In this document: positions 43,524 through 52,091 of the stretch, piece by piece | Layout: every line of letters begins with the position of its first letter | How positions within the stretch are numbered: position 1 is the stretch's first letter | DNA from: Mycobacterium sp. UM_CSW | GTDB taxonomy: Bacteria; Actinomycetota; Actinomycetes; Mycobacteriales; Mycobacteriaceae | Direction: 5' to 3' | DNA length: 64,000 nucleotides | Assembly: GCF_000455205.1 (NCBI RefSeq) | Contig: NZ_AUWQ01000012.1 | Location: 1 to 64,000, forward strand | Position numbers and translations under genes: made by a program | Notes under the pieces: model-generated | Database searches by the model: none | Told to the model about the DNA's origin: nothing | The model's input: only the letters and a program-made list of their open reading frames with translations

Positions 43524-45020
43524 ATGACAAAACCCCCCGATTGGCAGGAGACGCTCGAGGACCTCGATCGTCGCCGACGGCGCGCGTGGGGCATGGGCGG
43601 ACCCGAACGCCTGGACAAGCACCGCGGCAACGGCAAGCTCGACGCCCGGGCACGCATCGACCGGCTCGTGGACCCGGGGACCTTCCGCGAGATCGGCACG
43701 CTGGTCGGTGGCGAGATCGCGGCCGACGGGCTGGTCGTCGGCTCCGGCTCGATCAACGGTTCGCCGGTGATGTTGGGCTCGGAGGACTTCACCACCATGG
43801 CCGGCAGCATCGGCCCCGGCGGCAACGCCAAGCGCTACCGCATCGCCGAACTGGCGCTGCGCGACAAGATTCCCCTGGTGATGTTGCTCGAAGGCGCGGG
43901 CTTTCGTCCCGGCGGCGGACATTACGGCCGCACCCCGACCGATCTGCTCTCCCAGGCGCAGTGCTCGGGCCGGGTACCGACCGTCGCCGCCGTGCTGGGC
44001 CCGTCGGCCGGGCATGGCGCTCTGGTCGCCCCGGTCTGCGACTTCCGGATCATGAGCACGCAGGGCGCGATCTTCACGGCGGGGCCGCCGGTCGTCAAAG
44101 AGTCGACCGGAGAAGAGATTTCGAAGGAGGACCTCGGCGGGCCCGTCACCGCCTTGCCGAGCGGGGTGATCCACAACGTGGCCGAGGACGACGAGGCCGT
44201 CATCGCGGACATCCGGCGGTACCTGTCGTATTTCCCGCCGAGCGCGTGGTCATACCCGGCGCCGCTGCCGCCGGACGAAGCCAGCCAGCCTCGTGCGACA
44301 CCCGAACTGCTGGACATCGTCTCCCGCGACAACCGCCGCGTCTACGACATGCGCGGGGTGCTGGACGTGGTCTTCGACCGGCCCGACTGGTTCGAAGTCC
44401 AGCCGCAGTACGGCAAGGCGATCATCTGCGCGTTGGCCCACCTCGGTGGGCACCCGGTTGCGGTCGTCGCGAATCAGCCCAACGTGCTCGCGGGCTCCAT
44501 CGACGCCGCCGCCGCGGATAAGGCGGCGCATTTCATCCTGGTGGCCGACTCGTTCCACCTGCCCATCGTGTTCCTCGCCGACAACCCCGGCATGTTGCCC
44601 GGCAGCCGATCCGAGCGCAGCGGCGTGCTGCGCGCCGGTGCGCGGATGTTCGCCGCACAGACCGCAGCGACCACGATCAAGCTGCACGTCACGCTGCGCA
44701 AGGCATACGGATTCGGCTCAATGGTCATGTCGCTGTTGGGTTTCGATCACCAGAGCGCGACCTTCGCCTACCCGGGCGCGACCATGGGCGCCATGAGCGC
44801 GGCGGCGCTGGGTCGGGCGACGCATGCCGGTGAGGACACCACCGCTAAGCTGCGGGACGCCGAGTTGCAGGCGTCCTATCGGTCGGCCGAACATCTGGGA
44901 TTCGACGAGCTCATCGATCCCCGCGAAACACGTGACGCCCTACTGGGTTCGCTGCTTCGCGGACTGTCCAGTCGTCAGGCCGTGGCCGAGCCGGTCAGCC
45001 GGACCGTCATCCTGCCCTAG
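43524..45020 (+). CDS. acyl-CoA carboxylase carboxyltransferase (AccD-like) subunit, 498 aa
   Basis: A carboxyltransferase-domain protein of the crotonase fold, similar to beta subunits of acyl-CoA carboxylases or related decarboxylases. Two half-domains are visible: an N-terminal one with KHRGNGKLDARARIDRLVD and VAAVLGPSAGHGALVAPVCD, and a C-terminal one with LADNPGMLPGSRSERSGVLR and AYPGATMGAMSAAALG. No biotin carboxylase or biotin carrier gene is adjacent, so it may work with a distant alpha subunit or act on free acyl-CoA. ATG 43524 has GAGGTAGGA upstream. It is divergent from the LLM-P450 operon. Confidence 0.87.
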   Translation: MTKPPDWQETLEDLDRRRRRAWGMGGPERLDKHRGNGKLDARARIDRLVDPGTFREIGTLVGGEIAADGLVVGSGSINGSPVMLGSEDFTTMAGSIGPGGNAKRYRIAELALRDKIPLVMLLEGAGFRPGGGHYGRTPTDLLSQAQCSGRVPTVAAVLGPSAGHGALVAPVCDFRIMSTQGAIFTAGPPVVKESTGEEISKEDLGGPVTALPSGVIHNVAEDDEAVIADIRRYLSYFPPSAWSYPAPLPPDEASQPRATPELLDIVSRDNRRVYDMRGVLDVVFDRPDWFEVQPQYGKAIICALAHLGGHPVAVVANQPNVLAGSIDAAAADKAAHFILVADSFHLPIVFLADNPGMLPGSRSERSGVLRAGARMFAAQTAATTIKLHVTLRKAYGFGSMVMSLLGFDHQSATFAYPGATMGAMSAAALGRATHAGEDTTAKLRDAELQASYRSAEHLGFDELIDPRETRDALLGSLLRGLSSRQAVAEPVSRTVILP

Positions 45021-45092
45021 GACCGTTCGCGAAAGTGCAACTACCGACGGCGCCTCTCGGGAAATGCGTCGCCAGTTGCACCCTCGCGGTCA
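45021..45092. terminator. long imperfect inverted repeat between convergent genes
   Basis: GTGCAACT (45035-45042) pairs with AGTTGCAC (45074-45081), with outer GACCG/CGGTC and inner GACGGC/GCGTCGCC-type pairing. It fills the gap between the carboxyltransferase and LLM stops. It probably acts on both transcripts, as with the similar repeat at 745-799. Confidence 0.5.
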
Positions 45093-46130
45093 GCCGGCGC
45101 GGTAGGCCGCCACCACGGGTTCGAGCTCGTCGGGCGTCGCCCCGTGCATGATCACCGCGTCGGCCCCATAGTCGAATTCCTTGCGGATGCGCTCCACGCA
45201 CTGCTGGGCGGACCCGGTGGCCGAGGGTTCCAGCCACTCGTCGGGGATCAGCGTCGCGATGTGCTCGATCTGCTCGGGCGTGGCCTTGTGGTCGATCCCG
45301 CCGGCGATCGACGTCACCACCGAGTCCTCCCGAAAGCGCTGCAGCACAGCGGGATCCCACTGGTTGGTCTGCACGAGCAGATCGCCGTACCCCTGCAGAT
45401 ACGTGGCCAGGCGCGCCACGGTCTTCTTCAGCCGCAGCTGTTCGGGAAGGTGGTCGCCGACCGTGGCGAAGCACGACCACACCCGCACGCTGTCCGGGTC
45501 GCGGCCGGCCTTTTCCGCGGCGGACTTGACGGTCGCCACGCAGCGCTGCAACGTCTCCGGGGTGAAGTAGGTGTGCAGGATGACGTCGTCGAATACGCGG
45601 CCGCCGAGCGCCAGCGTGTTCGGTCCGAACGCCACCAGCGCCAGGCGAATGTCCTCGTCGAAGTCCGGGTCTAAGAACAGGATCGGGTATTTCCCCATCG
45701 GTCCGTCGTGGTTGAAGATCAGCTCCCCGTGCCACAGCCGGCGCATGACCTGGGCCCAGTCCTCCATCTGCGCGGTCGTCACGGCCGGGATGCCGAACGC
45801 CCCGTAGATCGCGGCGATGCCGCGCCCGACACCCAGGGTGAATCGGCCGCCGGAGAGCCGATGCATGGTGGTCGCCCACGATCCGGTGATCAGTGGATGG
45901 CGGGTGTTGTGATTGGTTGCGGCGGTGGCGATTTGCATCCGGCTGGTCACCGCGCACGCCGCACCGACGAGCGACGAGGCCTCCTTGACGTTCCACCGCT
46001 CGGAGATGAACGCGGTGCCGAAGCCCAGTTCCTCGCCGCGGCGGGCCTCGTCCATGAGCGTCGCGGGCCCCTCGCCGCCGGCCCCGGCGAGCAGGTAGTA
46101 GCCCAATTCGTCAAGCGTGCGCTCGCTCAA
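45090..46130 (-). CDS. LLM-class (F420-dependent type) oxidoreductase, 346 aa
   Basis: A luciferase-like oxidoreductase of the F420-binding mycobacterial type, with FGTAFISERWNVKEASSLVG, IATAATNHNTRHPLITGS, GRFTLGVGRGIAAIYGAFG and a C-terminal EFDYGADAVIMHGATP. The start is a TTG. I prefer 46130, which overlaps the preceding TGA and has AAGGG 7 nt upstream; TTG 46136 is possible. It ends the minus operon SnoaL-BVMO-alpha/beta hydrolase-SnoaL-LLM. The substrate is unknown. Confidence 0.87.
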   Translation of the reverse strand: MSERTLDELGYYLLAGAGGEGPATLMDEARRGEELGFGTAFISERWNVKEASSLVGAACAVTSRMQIATAATNHNTRHPLITGSWATTMHRLSGGRFTLGVGRGIAAIYGAFGIPAVTTAQMEDWAQVMRRLWHGELIFNHDGPMGKYPILFLDPDFDEDIRLALVAFGPNTLALGGRVFDDVILHTYFTPETLQRCVATVKSAAEKAGRDPDSVRVWSCFATVGDHLPEQLRLKKTVARLATYLQGYGDLLVQTNQWDPAVLQRFREDSVVTSIAGGIDHKATPEQIEHIATLIPDEWLEPSATGSAQQCVERIRKEFDYGADAVIMHGATPDELEPVVAAYRAG

Positions 46131-46507
46131 TTCCAAACCCCTTGCTTATATCCGCAATTCCACACCTCGGTGATCCTGCCGGCGACGACGCGGAACACCT
46201 CGATGCTGGCGACGTTGGTTTCGGTGCCGTCCTTGGTGGTCATCGACGAGTCGTAGACGAGCGCCACGTGCTCGCCGTCGTCGCCGGCGACCACGATGTT
46301 CAGCTCGAAGCGCAACTTGTCGAAAATCTCCCAGAGATCCTTGATCCGGTTGACCGCCTGCTCGCGGGTCAGGGTGTGTGCCTCACCGACCTCGTGCCGG
46401 ATGACGGTGTCGGCGAACAACTCCTCGGCCAGGTCGTAATCACGTTCGTTCCAGACCACCAGGTTGTATAGCTCGACGACTTCGCGGGCCGTCCGCATCC
46501 CCGCCAT
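46127..46507 (-). CDS. SnoaL-like/NTF2-fold protein, 126 aa
   Basis: A SnoaL-like small protein with the characteristic VVELYNLVVWNERDYDLAEELF, HEVGEAHTLTREQAVNRI and closing strands ASIEVFRVVAGRITEVWNCG. The polyketide-cyclase-type fold can bind hydrophobic rings, but activity is unknown. The start ATG 46507 overlaps the previous stop by one base (TGATG). It lies between an alpha/beta hydrolase and an LLM oxidoreductase in the BVMO operon. Confidence 0.85.
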   Translation of the reverse strand: MAGMRTAREVVELYNLVVWNERDYDLAEELFADTVIRHEVGEAHTLTREQAVNRIKDLWEIFDKLRFELNIVVAGDDGEHVALVYDSSMTTKDGTETNVASIEVFRVVAGRITEVWNCGYKQGVWN

Positions 46508-47625
46508 CAGCCGGCCACACCACTGAGAAAGCGCTCGGTGACCGCCTGCACGCGCCGGGAAAATATGTGACCGACGTGGCTGCCGTCGTACCAGAACAAC
46601 TGGCCGCCCCAGCGTTCCTGCAACGCGACTGCCGGCTCGCGCATCGCCATCCGGTCATGCCACGCCCCGACGATCAGCCGACGGTGCGGTGGTGGCGCCG
46701 GGTCGGCCCGCAACGGGTCGATCACCGAGGTCAGCTTCGCGACCTCCGGCGAGCCCAACACTTCGCGGAACCCCGCACGCGACTGCCCCCAGCGTCCCAG
46801 GTGCCGCGCGATCATCGCGTTGAGCCCGAGGATCGGGGTGTACAGCGCCACCGCGTCGATCTGCCGCTCCAGGTGGGAGACCAGCGCGGCCACCGGGGTG
46901 CCCATCGAAATCCCCGCCACCACAACGGCGGTGGCCTGCGGCTGCACCCAGCGCACCACGGCGCGGACCTCCGAGACCGACCGCATCATGCCCGCGACGT
47001 TGCCCAGGGGATCCACGTCCGGATAGGCCGGCCATTCGCGGCGCCGGCTGCCGTGGCCGGGCTGCACCGGCATGGCGACGTTGAACCCCAGCGTGTGGTG
47101 TATCCGGCCGATCCGGGACAGCAGCAAGTCTTCCGTGCCGCCCTGACCGGCGCCATGCACCCACACCAGCCACGGCCTCGGGCCGTCGCGATGCCGGCAC
47201 AGGTGCACCACCGCGCGGGCCGGGCCGCCGAAGCCTTCGGCCTCGAGTGTCGGCGGCAGCGCGGGATCGTGTTCGAACGTCATCCGCTCGTATTCCAGTC
47301 GGGCGATCCGCCGCCGCCGTATCGCCGTCGCGCGCAACGGTTTCGGCTCGGCATGCGCGCCGTCGATGCCGAGGGTCGACAACTCCTCGGCCGCCGCGCT
47401 GCATGCATCGACCGGCCGCATCTCCGCCGGGTCGCCACCCAGCAGCGAAAAGCCGCTCAGCACAAGCTCGTCCAGCATCACCTCGCCGAACTGGCGTAGG
47501 CCGCGCGGGGACGCCGGCACCCAACCGGTCGATTCGTGCAGGCCGGTCACGGTGCGGGGCAGCAGCATGCTCAGCTCGCGGGCCACTTCCTTGGAGAGGC
47601 CCAGTCCCCGCGTCGCCCATGACAT
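46507..47625 (-). CDS. alpha/beta hydrolase, 372 aa
   Basis: An alpha/beta-hydrolase-fold enzyme with a long N-terminal cap-like extension of about 150 residues. The nucleophile elbow is AGISMGTPV (Ser), the oxyanion strand is WLVWVHGAGQGG, and the likely His is in DGSHVGHIF. It is the next gene after the BVMO (19-nt gap), so hydrolysis of the ester or lactone made by the BVMO is a good inference. ATG 47625 has GAGGTGATC at good spacing; GTG 47634 is less likely. Confidence 0.85.
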   Translation of the reverse strand: MSWATRGLGLSKEVARELSMLLPRTVTGLHESTGWVPASPRGLRQFGEVMLDELVLSGFSLLGGDPAEMRPVDACSAAAEELSTLGIDGAHAEPKPLRATAIRRRRIARLEYERMTFEHDPALPPTLEAEGFGGPARAVVHLCRHRDGPRPWLVWVHGAGQGGTEDLLLSRIGRIHHTLGFNVAMPVQPGHGSRRREWPAYPDVDPLGNVAGMMRSVSEVRAVVRWVQPQATAVVVAGISMGTPVAALVSHLERQIDAVALYTPILGLNAMIARHLGRWGQSRAGFREVLGSPEVAKLTSVIDPLRADPAPPPHRRLIVGAWHDRMAMREPAVALQERWGGQLFWYDGSHVGHIFSRRVQAVTERFLSGVAG

Positions 47626-47644
47626 ACCGATCACCTCGTCCCGG

Positions 47645-49264
47645 CTAGGTCAGCTTGAACCCGATGTATCCGCCCGCCGCGATCTCGTCGCAGCGGCGCC
47701 GGTATTCGGGAATTCCGCCGGTATAGCCCATGTACATCCGTTTCTTGCCGGGCACGTTGCCACCGTTGTACCAGGAATTGCACGACGGGTGGACCAAAAC
47801 CGTCGGAGCCACCAGCGCGGTGGTGTGGTCCATCCACTCCTGTTGTGCGACGGGCAGGGCCTCGATGGTGCGGATGCCGCTGGCGCGCAGGTGCGCGATG
47901 CAGTCGCCGATCCATTCCACGTGCTGCTCCAGCGCGGCCACGAAGTTGGTTGCGGCGCTGGGGCTCCCGGGCCCCTGGACCGTGAACAGGTTGGGGAAGC
48001 CGGCGACCGCCAAACCGAGGTAGGACAACGGCCCCTGGCCGGCCCAGAATTCGGCGAGCGACATGCCGTCCCGGCCGCGGATGTCGATGCGGCTCAGCGC
48101 GCCGGTCATGGCGTCGAACCCGGTGGCGTAGACGATCACGTCGAGTTCGTACGAATCGTGTTCGGTGCGGATGCCGGCCGGTGTCACCTCGCGGATCGGC
48201 GCCGTGCGGAGGTCGACGAGCGTGACGTTGTCGCGATTGAACGTCTCGTAGTAGCCCTGGTCGATGATCGGTCGCTTGCAGGCGAAGGGATGCTCGGGCA
48301 CCAACGCGGCCGCGGTCTTCGGGTCCTTGACGATCCGCGCCACCGCCTCGCCGTAGAGCTTGGCGGCCATCCGGTTGGCCTCGATGTCGAAGAAGATGTC
48401 GCCCCAGTTCAGCGCGCCCAGTATGCCGTTCTCCTCGACGGCGCGCAGTTGCTCCTCGCGCGTCGCCGACTTCAGTTGCGGCCTGCCCAGCATCCCGAGC
48501 AGCACCGAGAACGCGCTCAGCCGCGCCGCCCCGACGGGGTGGGCCCGCTGGGCCGCCCGGATCTCGTCGTAGCGGCCCTTCATCTCGTCGAGTTCGCCGG
48601 GCTCGAATCGCCGCACCCGCCACGGCAGGGTGTACGCCGGCGAGCGCTGAAAAACGAAGAGCTGCAAGGCTTCCTCGGCCACGATGGGTATGAGCTGAAC
48701 ACCGGTCGAACCGGTTCCGATGACGCCGACGCGCTTCCCGGTGAGGTCGAAGCCCTCCTTCGGCCAGCGGCCGCTGAACAGCGACGTTCCGGCAAAGGTG
48801 GCCATCCCCGGGATGTCGGGCTCGAGCGGTGCCGACAGGATGCCGGTGGCGGCGATGACGAACGGCGCGACAAAGCGCTCGCCCACCGCAGTCCGCACCA
48901 CCCATGCGGCCGCTTCCTCGTCGAAAGTCATCGCGACGACGTCGGCGCCGAACCGGATGTCGCGCCGAAGGTCCAACCGGTCGGCGACGAAGTTCAGGTA
49001 GGCCTCGATCTCCGGCTGGGCCGGCATCGACTCCGTCCATACCCATTCCTGCTGAATCTCGTCGGAGAAGCTGTATGAGTACTCAATGCTTTCAATGTCG
49101 CATCGCGCGCCCGGGTATCGGTTGAACAGCCAGGTGCCGCCGACGTTTTCGGCCCTCTCCAGCACCCGGGTCCGGATGCCGATTTGCCGCAGCCGGTGCA
49201 GCATGTACAGGCCGGAGAATCCGGCACCGATGACCAGGGCGTCGAAGGACTCGCTATCCGCCAT
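47645..49264 (-). CDS. flavin-dependent Baeyer-Villiger-type monooxygenase, 539 aa
   Basis: A class B flavoprotein monooxygenase of the CHMO type, converting ketones to esters or lactones with FAD, NADPH and O2. The FAD motif is IGAGFSGLYMLHRL, the second Rossmann motif is GVIGTGSTGVQLIP, and YATGFDAMTG is a late family marker. In the type I fingerprint FxGxxxHxxxW(P/D) the sequence is FAGTSLFSGRWP, with Phe163 replacing His. ATG 49264 lies within the end of the SnoaL gene and has GGGGTGG upstream; GTG 49270 is possible. Neighbouring hydrolases could process the product. Confidence 0.9.
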   Translation of the reverse strand: MADSESFDALVIGAGFSGLYMLHRLRQIGIRTRVLERAENVGGTWLFNRYPGARCDIESIEYSYSFSDEIQQEWVWTESMPAQPEIEAYLNFVADRLDLRRDIRFGADVVAMTFDEEAAAWVVRTAVGERFVAPFVIAATGILSAPLEPDIPGMATFAGTSLFSGRWPKEGFDLTGKRVGVIGTGSTGVQLIPIVAEEALQLFVFQRSPAYTLPWRVRRFEPGELDEMKGRYDEIRAAQRAHPVGAARLSAFSVLLGMLGRPQLKSATREEQLRAVEENGILGALNWGDIFFDIEANRMAAKLYGEAVARIVKDPKTAAALVPEHPFACKRPIIDQGYYETFNRDNVTLVDLRTAPIREVTPAGIRTEHDSYELDVIVYATGFDAMTGALSRIDIRGRDGMSLAEFWAGQGPLSYLGLAVAGFPNLFTVQGPGSPSAATNFVAALEQHVEWIGDCIAHLRASGIRTIEALPVAQQEWMDHTTALVAPTVLVHPSCNSWYNGGNVPGKKRMYMGYTGGIPEYRRRCDEIAAGGYIGFKLT

Positions 49265-49706
49265 CGCCACCCCGCATCCGCAGGATGGTCCGCGTCAGAT
49301 GCAGGGTCTTGATCCGCCAGCTGCCCTCCCGCTTCTCGTAGGTCTCGTGATAGTGACCGGCGCCGTGCAGCTCGCGGCCGTCCACGAAGACCAGCAGGTC
49401 CTCCACCGCCCAGATCCCCGTCGCGGTGGTGGCCGAGGTCAGGGTGATCTCCGGCGTGTGGCAGTGGTGCATAGTGGCGACGTTCTCCAGGCCGCCCATC
49501 ACCATGGGTACGAAGTTGTCGACCCCTTCCAGCGGTGGCGCCGTCCTGGGATCGGCACCGCCGGCGGATACCGCCATATCGAGGGTGACCACCAGATCGG
49601 GGGTGAACACGGCGCGCCACGACTCGACATCCTTGGTGTCCAGGAACCGGCAGTAGCGGGCCTTGAGCTGCCGGATCGCCTCCAGCTCGTCAGCCGCCTG
49701 CGTCAT
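49254..49706 (-). CDS. SnoaL-like/NTF2-fold protein, 150 aa
   Basis: A SnoaL_4-like small protein with AIRQLKARYCRFLDTKDVESW at the N-terminus, a central MHHCHTPEITLTS and a C-terminal YEKREGSWRIKTLHLTR. This type often accompanies flavin monooxygenases and Rieske oxygenases in mycobacterial clusters, but its activity is unknown. ATG 49706 has AAGGAGA 6 nt upstream. It is the first gene of the BVMO operon and overlaps the BVMO start by 11 nt. It is divergent from a KshA-like oxygenase. Confidence 0.87.
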   Translation of the reverse strand: MTQAADELEAIRQLKARYCRFLDTKDVESWRAVFTPDLVVTLDMAVSAGGADPRTAPPLEGVDNFVPMVMGGLENVATMHHCHTPEITLTSATTATGIWAVEDLLVFVDGRELHGAGHYHETYEKREGSWRIKTLHLTRTILRMRGGDGG

Positions 49707-49744
49707 CTGTCTCCTTGTGGCTTACCGGCCGAACTGCTGAAATC

Positions 49745-49750
49745 TATACT
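49745..49750 (+). promoter_or_regulatory. -10-like TATACT upstream of the KshA-like oxygenase
   Basis: TATACT fits the TANNNT pattern 40 nt before GTG 49790. The wider text TACTGTAACGACCTTAGTA has the same TACT...AGTA ends as the palindrome at 54770, so a related operator may overlap this promoter. Confidence 0.35.
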
Positions 49751-49789
49751 GTAACGACCTTAGTATCAACGATCGCGGGAGGCGCCGAC

Positions 49790-50782
49790 GTGAAAGTGCC
49801 GTTCACCTGGAAGGTGACCGGGTGGTTCATGGTCGGGTGGTCACCCGAGTTCCCGGTCGGCGAGGTGCGTCCGCTGCACTACTTCGGCGAGGATCTGGTG
49901 GCCTATCGCGACGAGCAGGGCGTATTGCACGTGCTGGAAGCCCACTGCAAACACCTCGGCGCCCACATCGGCCATGGCGGCAAGGTGGTCGGTGACTGCG
50001 TCGAGTGCCCATTCCACGGTTGGCGCTGGGGTCCCGACGGCACCAACCGCTACATCCCCTATCAGCCCGACCGGCCCAACCGCGCGCTACGCCTGCGGGT
50101 GTTTCCGGTCCACGAGCAATACGACTGCGTGTTCATCTGGCATCAGCCGGACGGCAAGGAGCCGCAGTGGGAGATGCCGGACATCTTTGAAAAGTTCCCC
50201 CAGTTCGAGACCGATGCGGCGGCCTATTACCGCGCCTATCCGGAGTTCTCCCGGCGGGCCGAGCGCGAACCGGTGCACCCGCAGATCGTGGCCGAGAACG
50301 CACCCGACAGCGCGCACTTCGAATACGTGCACCACGCCACGGTGACGCCCCGGGTGCTGGACTGGAAGATCGTCGAACACGAGTGGCAATTCGTCGCCGG
50401 TTGGCCGGACGCCAGCAGCGACAACCCCGACGATCTCGCGTTGCGTTTCCACAGCCACCTGTTCGGCCTCGGCGGCGCCATCAGCGTCTTCGAGGGCGCG
50501 CAGAATCATCGGCTGATCTTCGCCTGCACGCCTGTCGACGACGAATGCTCGGACCTCTTCTACTCGATCTGGTGGCCGCGCATCCCTGGCGACGAATCCG
50601 ACGTGCCGGAGGGCAAGCTGCGCAAGGTGATCGAACGGCAATTCCTGTCCACCGTCTTCGACGACCTGCAAATCTGGCGCTACCAGAGGTACGTGGAGCA
50701 CCCGCCGCTTTCCAAGGTGGACGCGAAAGGCTATATGGCGCTGCGCAAGTGGGCCACGCAGTTCTATGAAGTGCCGGCATGA
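49790..50782 (+). CDS. KshA-like Rieske oxygenase, 330 aa
   Basis: A second KshA-like oxygenase. The Rieske ligands are Cys53, His55, Cys73 and His76 (HCKHLG ... CPFHGW), and the mononuclear iron site is NAPDSAHFEYVHH with Asp173, His176 and His181. GTG 49790 has GGGAGG 8 nt upstream; the 25-residue extension crosses the promoter. It likely hydroxylates a ring or ring-adjacent carbon, with electrons possibly from the Rieske ferredoxin at 34606; no reductase is seen. It is followed by an isochorismatase-like gene, a thioesterase and a FadD19-like ligase. Confidence 0.9.
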   Translation: MKVPFTWKVTGWFMVGWSPEFPVGEVRPLHYFGEDLVAYRDEQGVLHVLEAHCKHLGAHIGHGGKVVGDCVECPFHGWRWGPDGTNRYIPYQPDRPNRALRLRVFPVHEQYDCVFIWHQPDGKEPQWEMPDIFEKFPQFETDAAAYYRAYPEFSRRAEREPVHPQIVAENAPDSAHFEYVHHATVTPRVLDWKIVEHEWQFVAGWPDASSDNPDDLALRFHSHLFGLGGAISVFEGAQNHRLIFACTPVDDECSDLFYSIWWPRIPGDESDVPEGKLRKVIERQFLSTVFDDLQIWRYQRYVEHPPLSKVDAKGYMALRKWATQFYEVPA

Positions 50783-50854
50783 CTGCGCCAGCGACGATGC
50801 AGAGGGGGTACCGCCCGCTTGCGGGGGACGAAGCGATGAGGAGGGGCGGCGCGC

Positions 50855-51472
50855 GTGGCTAAGCTCGACGACCTCGTGGCGCCCGGGCACACCGCGATCG
50901 TCACGCAGGAGTGCCAGGGAGCGGTCATCGGTCCGAACGCCGGGCTGGCGGTGCTGGCCGAGGAGGCGCGCCGAGTCGCGCTGCCGAACATTGCGCGGCT
51001 GCTGCCGGCCGCGCGCGCGACCGGGGTGCACGTGGTGCACTGCCTGGTGCAGCGACGCCCCGATGGGCTCGGCTCCAACCACAACGCCAGGATCTTCGGC
51101 ATCGCGGGTGGGAACGTCGGCATCACTCCCGGCACCCCCGGAGCCGCCCTGCTACCCGAATTGGGGCCCGAGCCAACGGATTTGGTCCTGAGCCGCTGGC
51201 ACGGCGTCGGGCCGATGGGCGGCACCGACCTCGACGCGGTGCTGCGCAACCTCGGCGTGTCCACCATCGTCGTGGTGGGCGTCTCGTTGAACATCGCGAT
51301 CCCCAACGTCGTGATGGACGCGGTCAACGCCGCCTACCGCGTCGTCGTGCCGAAGGATGCGGTGGCCGGCGTTCCCACCGAGTACGGTGAGGCCATCATC
51401 GCCAACACGCTGTCGCTGCTCGCGACCATCACCACAACGGACGACCTGCTGCAAGCGTGGGACAAGCCGTGA
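50855..51472 (+). CDS. isochorismatase-fold protein lacking the catalytic Cys, 205 aa
   Basis: An isochorismatase/cysteine-hydrolase fold protein. In active relatives a D-K-C triad is used. Here the Asp position reads TQECQ, the Lys region is SRWHGVGPMGGTDLD, and the GVxTNxC motif is GVSLNIAIPN with Ala148 at the Cys position. It is thus probably not a cysteine hydrolase; isochorismatase-like members without Cys hydrolyse vinyl ethers, and others are uncharacterised. GTG 50855 is preceded by GAGGAGGGG. Its stop overlaps the GTG of the thioesterase gene. Confidence 0.83.
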   Translation: MAKLDDLVAPGHTAIVTQECQGAVIGPNAGLAVLAEEARRVALPNIARLLPAARATGVHVVHCLVQRRPDGLGSNHNARIFGIAGGNVGITPGTPGAALLPELGPEPTDLVLSRWHGVGPMGGTDLDAVLRNLGVSTIVVVGVSLNIAIPNVVMDAVNAAYRVVVPKDAVAGVPTEYGEAIIANTLSLLATITTTDDLLQAWDKP

Positions 51473-52083
51473 CCGACACCGCGCCAGGCGTTCGAGGCGG
51501 ATTCCCCCAGATCGAGCCGGCCGAACACGCGCCGCCGGGGCTGGGACGGTTCGTCGCGGCGATGCGCCGCCTGCAGGACCTGACCGTCTCCACGGACAGT
51601 TCGCTGTGGAGCAGCGCGGCCGAACACGTCGAGAGCGCCTGCGCGCTGCTGGACGGGTACCAGGTTCCCGAGGGCGTGTCGCCGGGCGGGCGGGTCATCG
51701 AGCTGCCCGGGCTGGGACATCCGCTGCTGCCGCCGTGGCTGGTCACCGAGTCCGGGCCGGACGGCGTCATCATGCAAGGACACTTCACCCGCTCCCACGT
51801 GGGCGGGAACAACGCCGTGCACGGCGGCATGATCCCCCTGCTCTACGACTGGCTGTTCGGCATGATCGTCTCGACCGCCGGCGTCCCCCCTACCCGAACG
51901 GCCTACCTGCACGTCGACTACCGCAGCATCACACCGATCGACGAGCCGCTGACCGCCCACGGCAGTATCTCGAACGTCGACGGCAGGAAATTCTTCGTAG
52001 CCGCTAGCATGACGGCTGCCGACGGCACACTGCTCAGCGAAGCCAACGGCCTGATGGTTCGCCTGCTACCCCACCAGCCGTGA
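51469..52083 (+). CDS. hotdog-fold thioesterase (PaaI/THEM4-like), 204 aa
   Basis: A hotdog thioesterase that would hydrolyse an acyl-CoA. The signature is VGGNNAVHGGMIPLLYDWLFG, with the HGG turn and Asp of the PaaI/THEM4 type, followed by AYLHVDYRSITPID, a typical strand. The N-terminal 60 residues are an extension with helices. GTG 51469 makes a GTGA overlap with the isochorismatase-like gene, and the stop region overlaps the possible GTG of the ligase. It may recycle CoA or remove dead-end esters in the pathway. Confidence 0.87.
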   Translation: MTDTAPGVRGGFPQIEPAEHAPPGLGRFVAAMRRLQDLTVSTDSSLWSSAAEHVESACALLDGYQVPEGVSPGGRVIELPGLGHPLLPPWLVTESGPDGVIMQGHFTRSHVGGNNAVHGGMIPLLYDWLFGMIVSTAGVPPTRTAYLHVDYRSITPIDEPLTAHGSISNVDGRKFFVAASMTAADGTLLSEANGLMVRLLPHQP

Positions 52084-52091
52084 GAGGCAAG

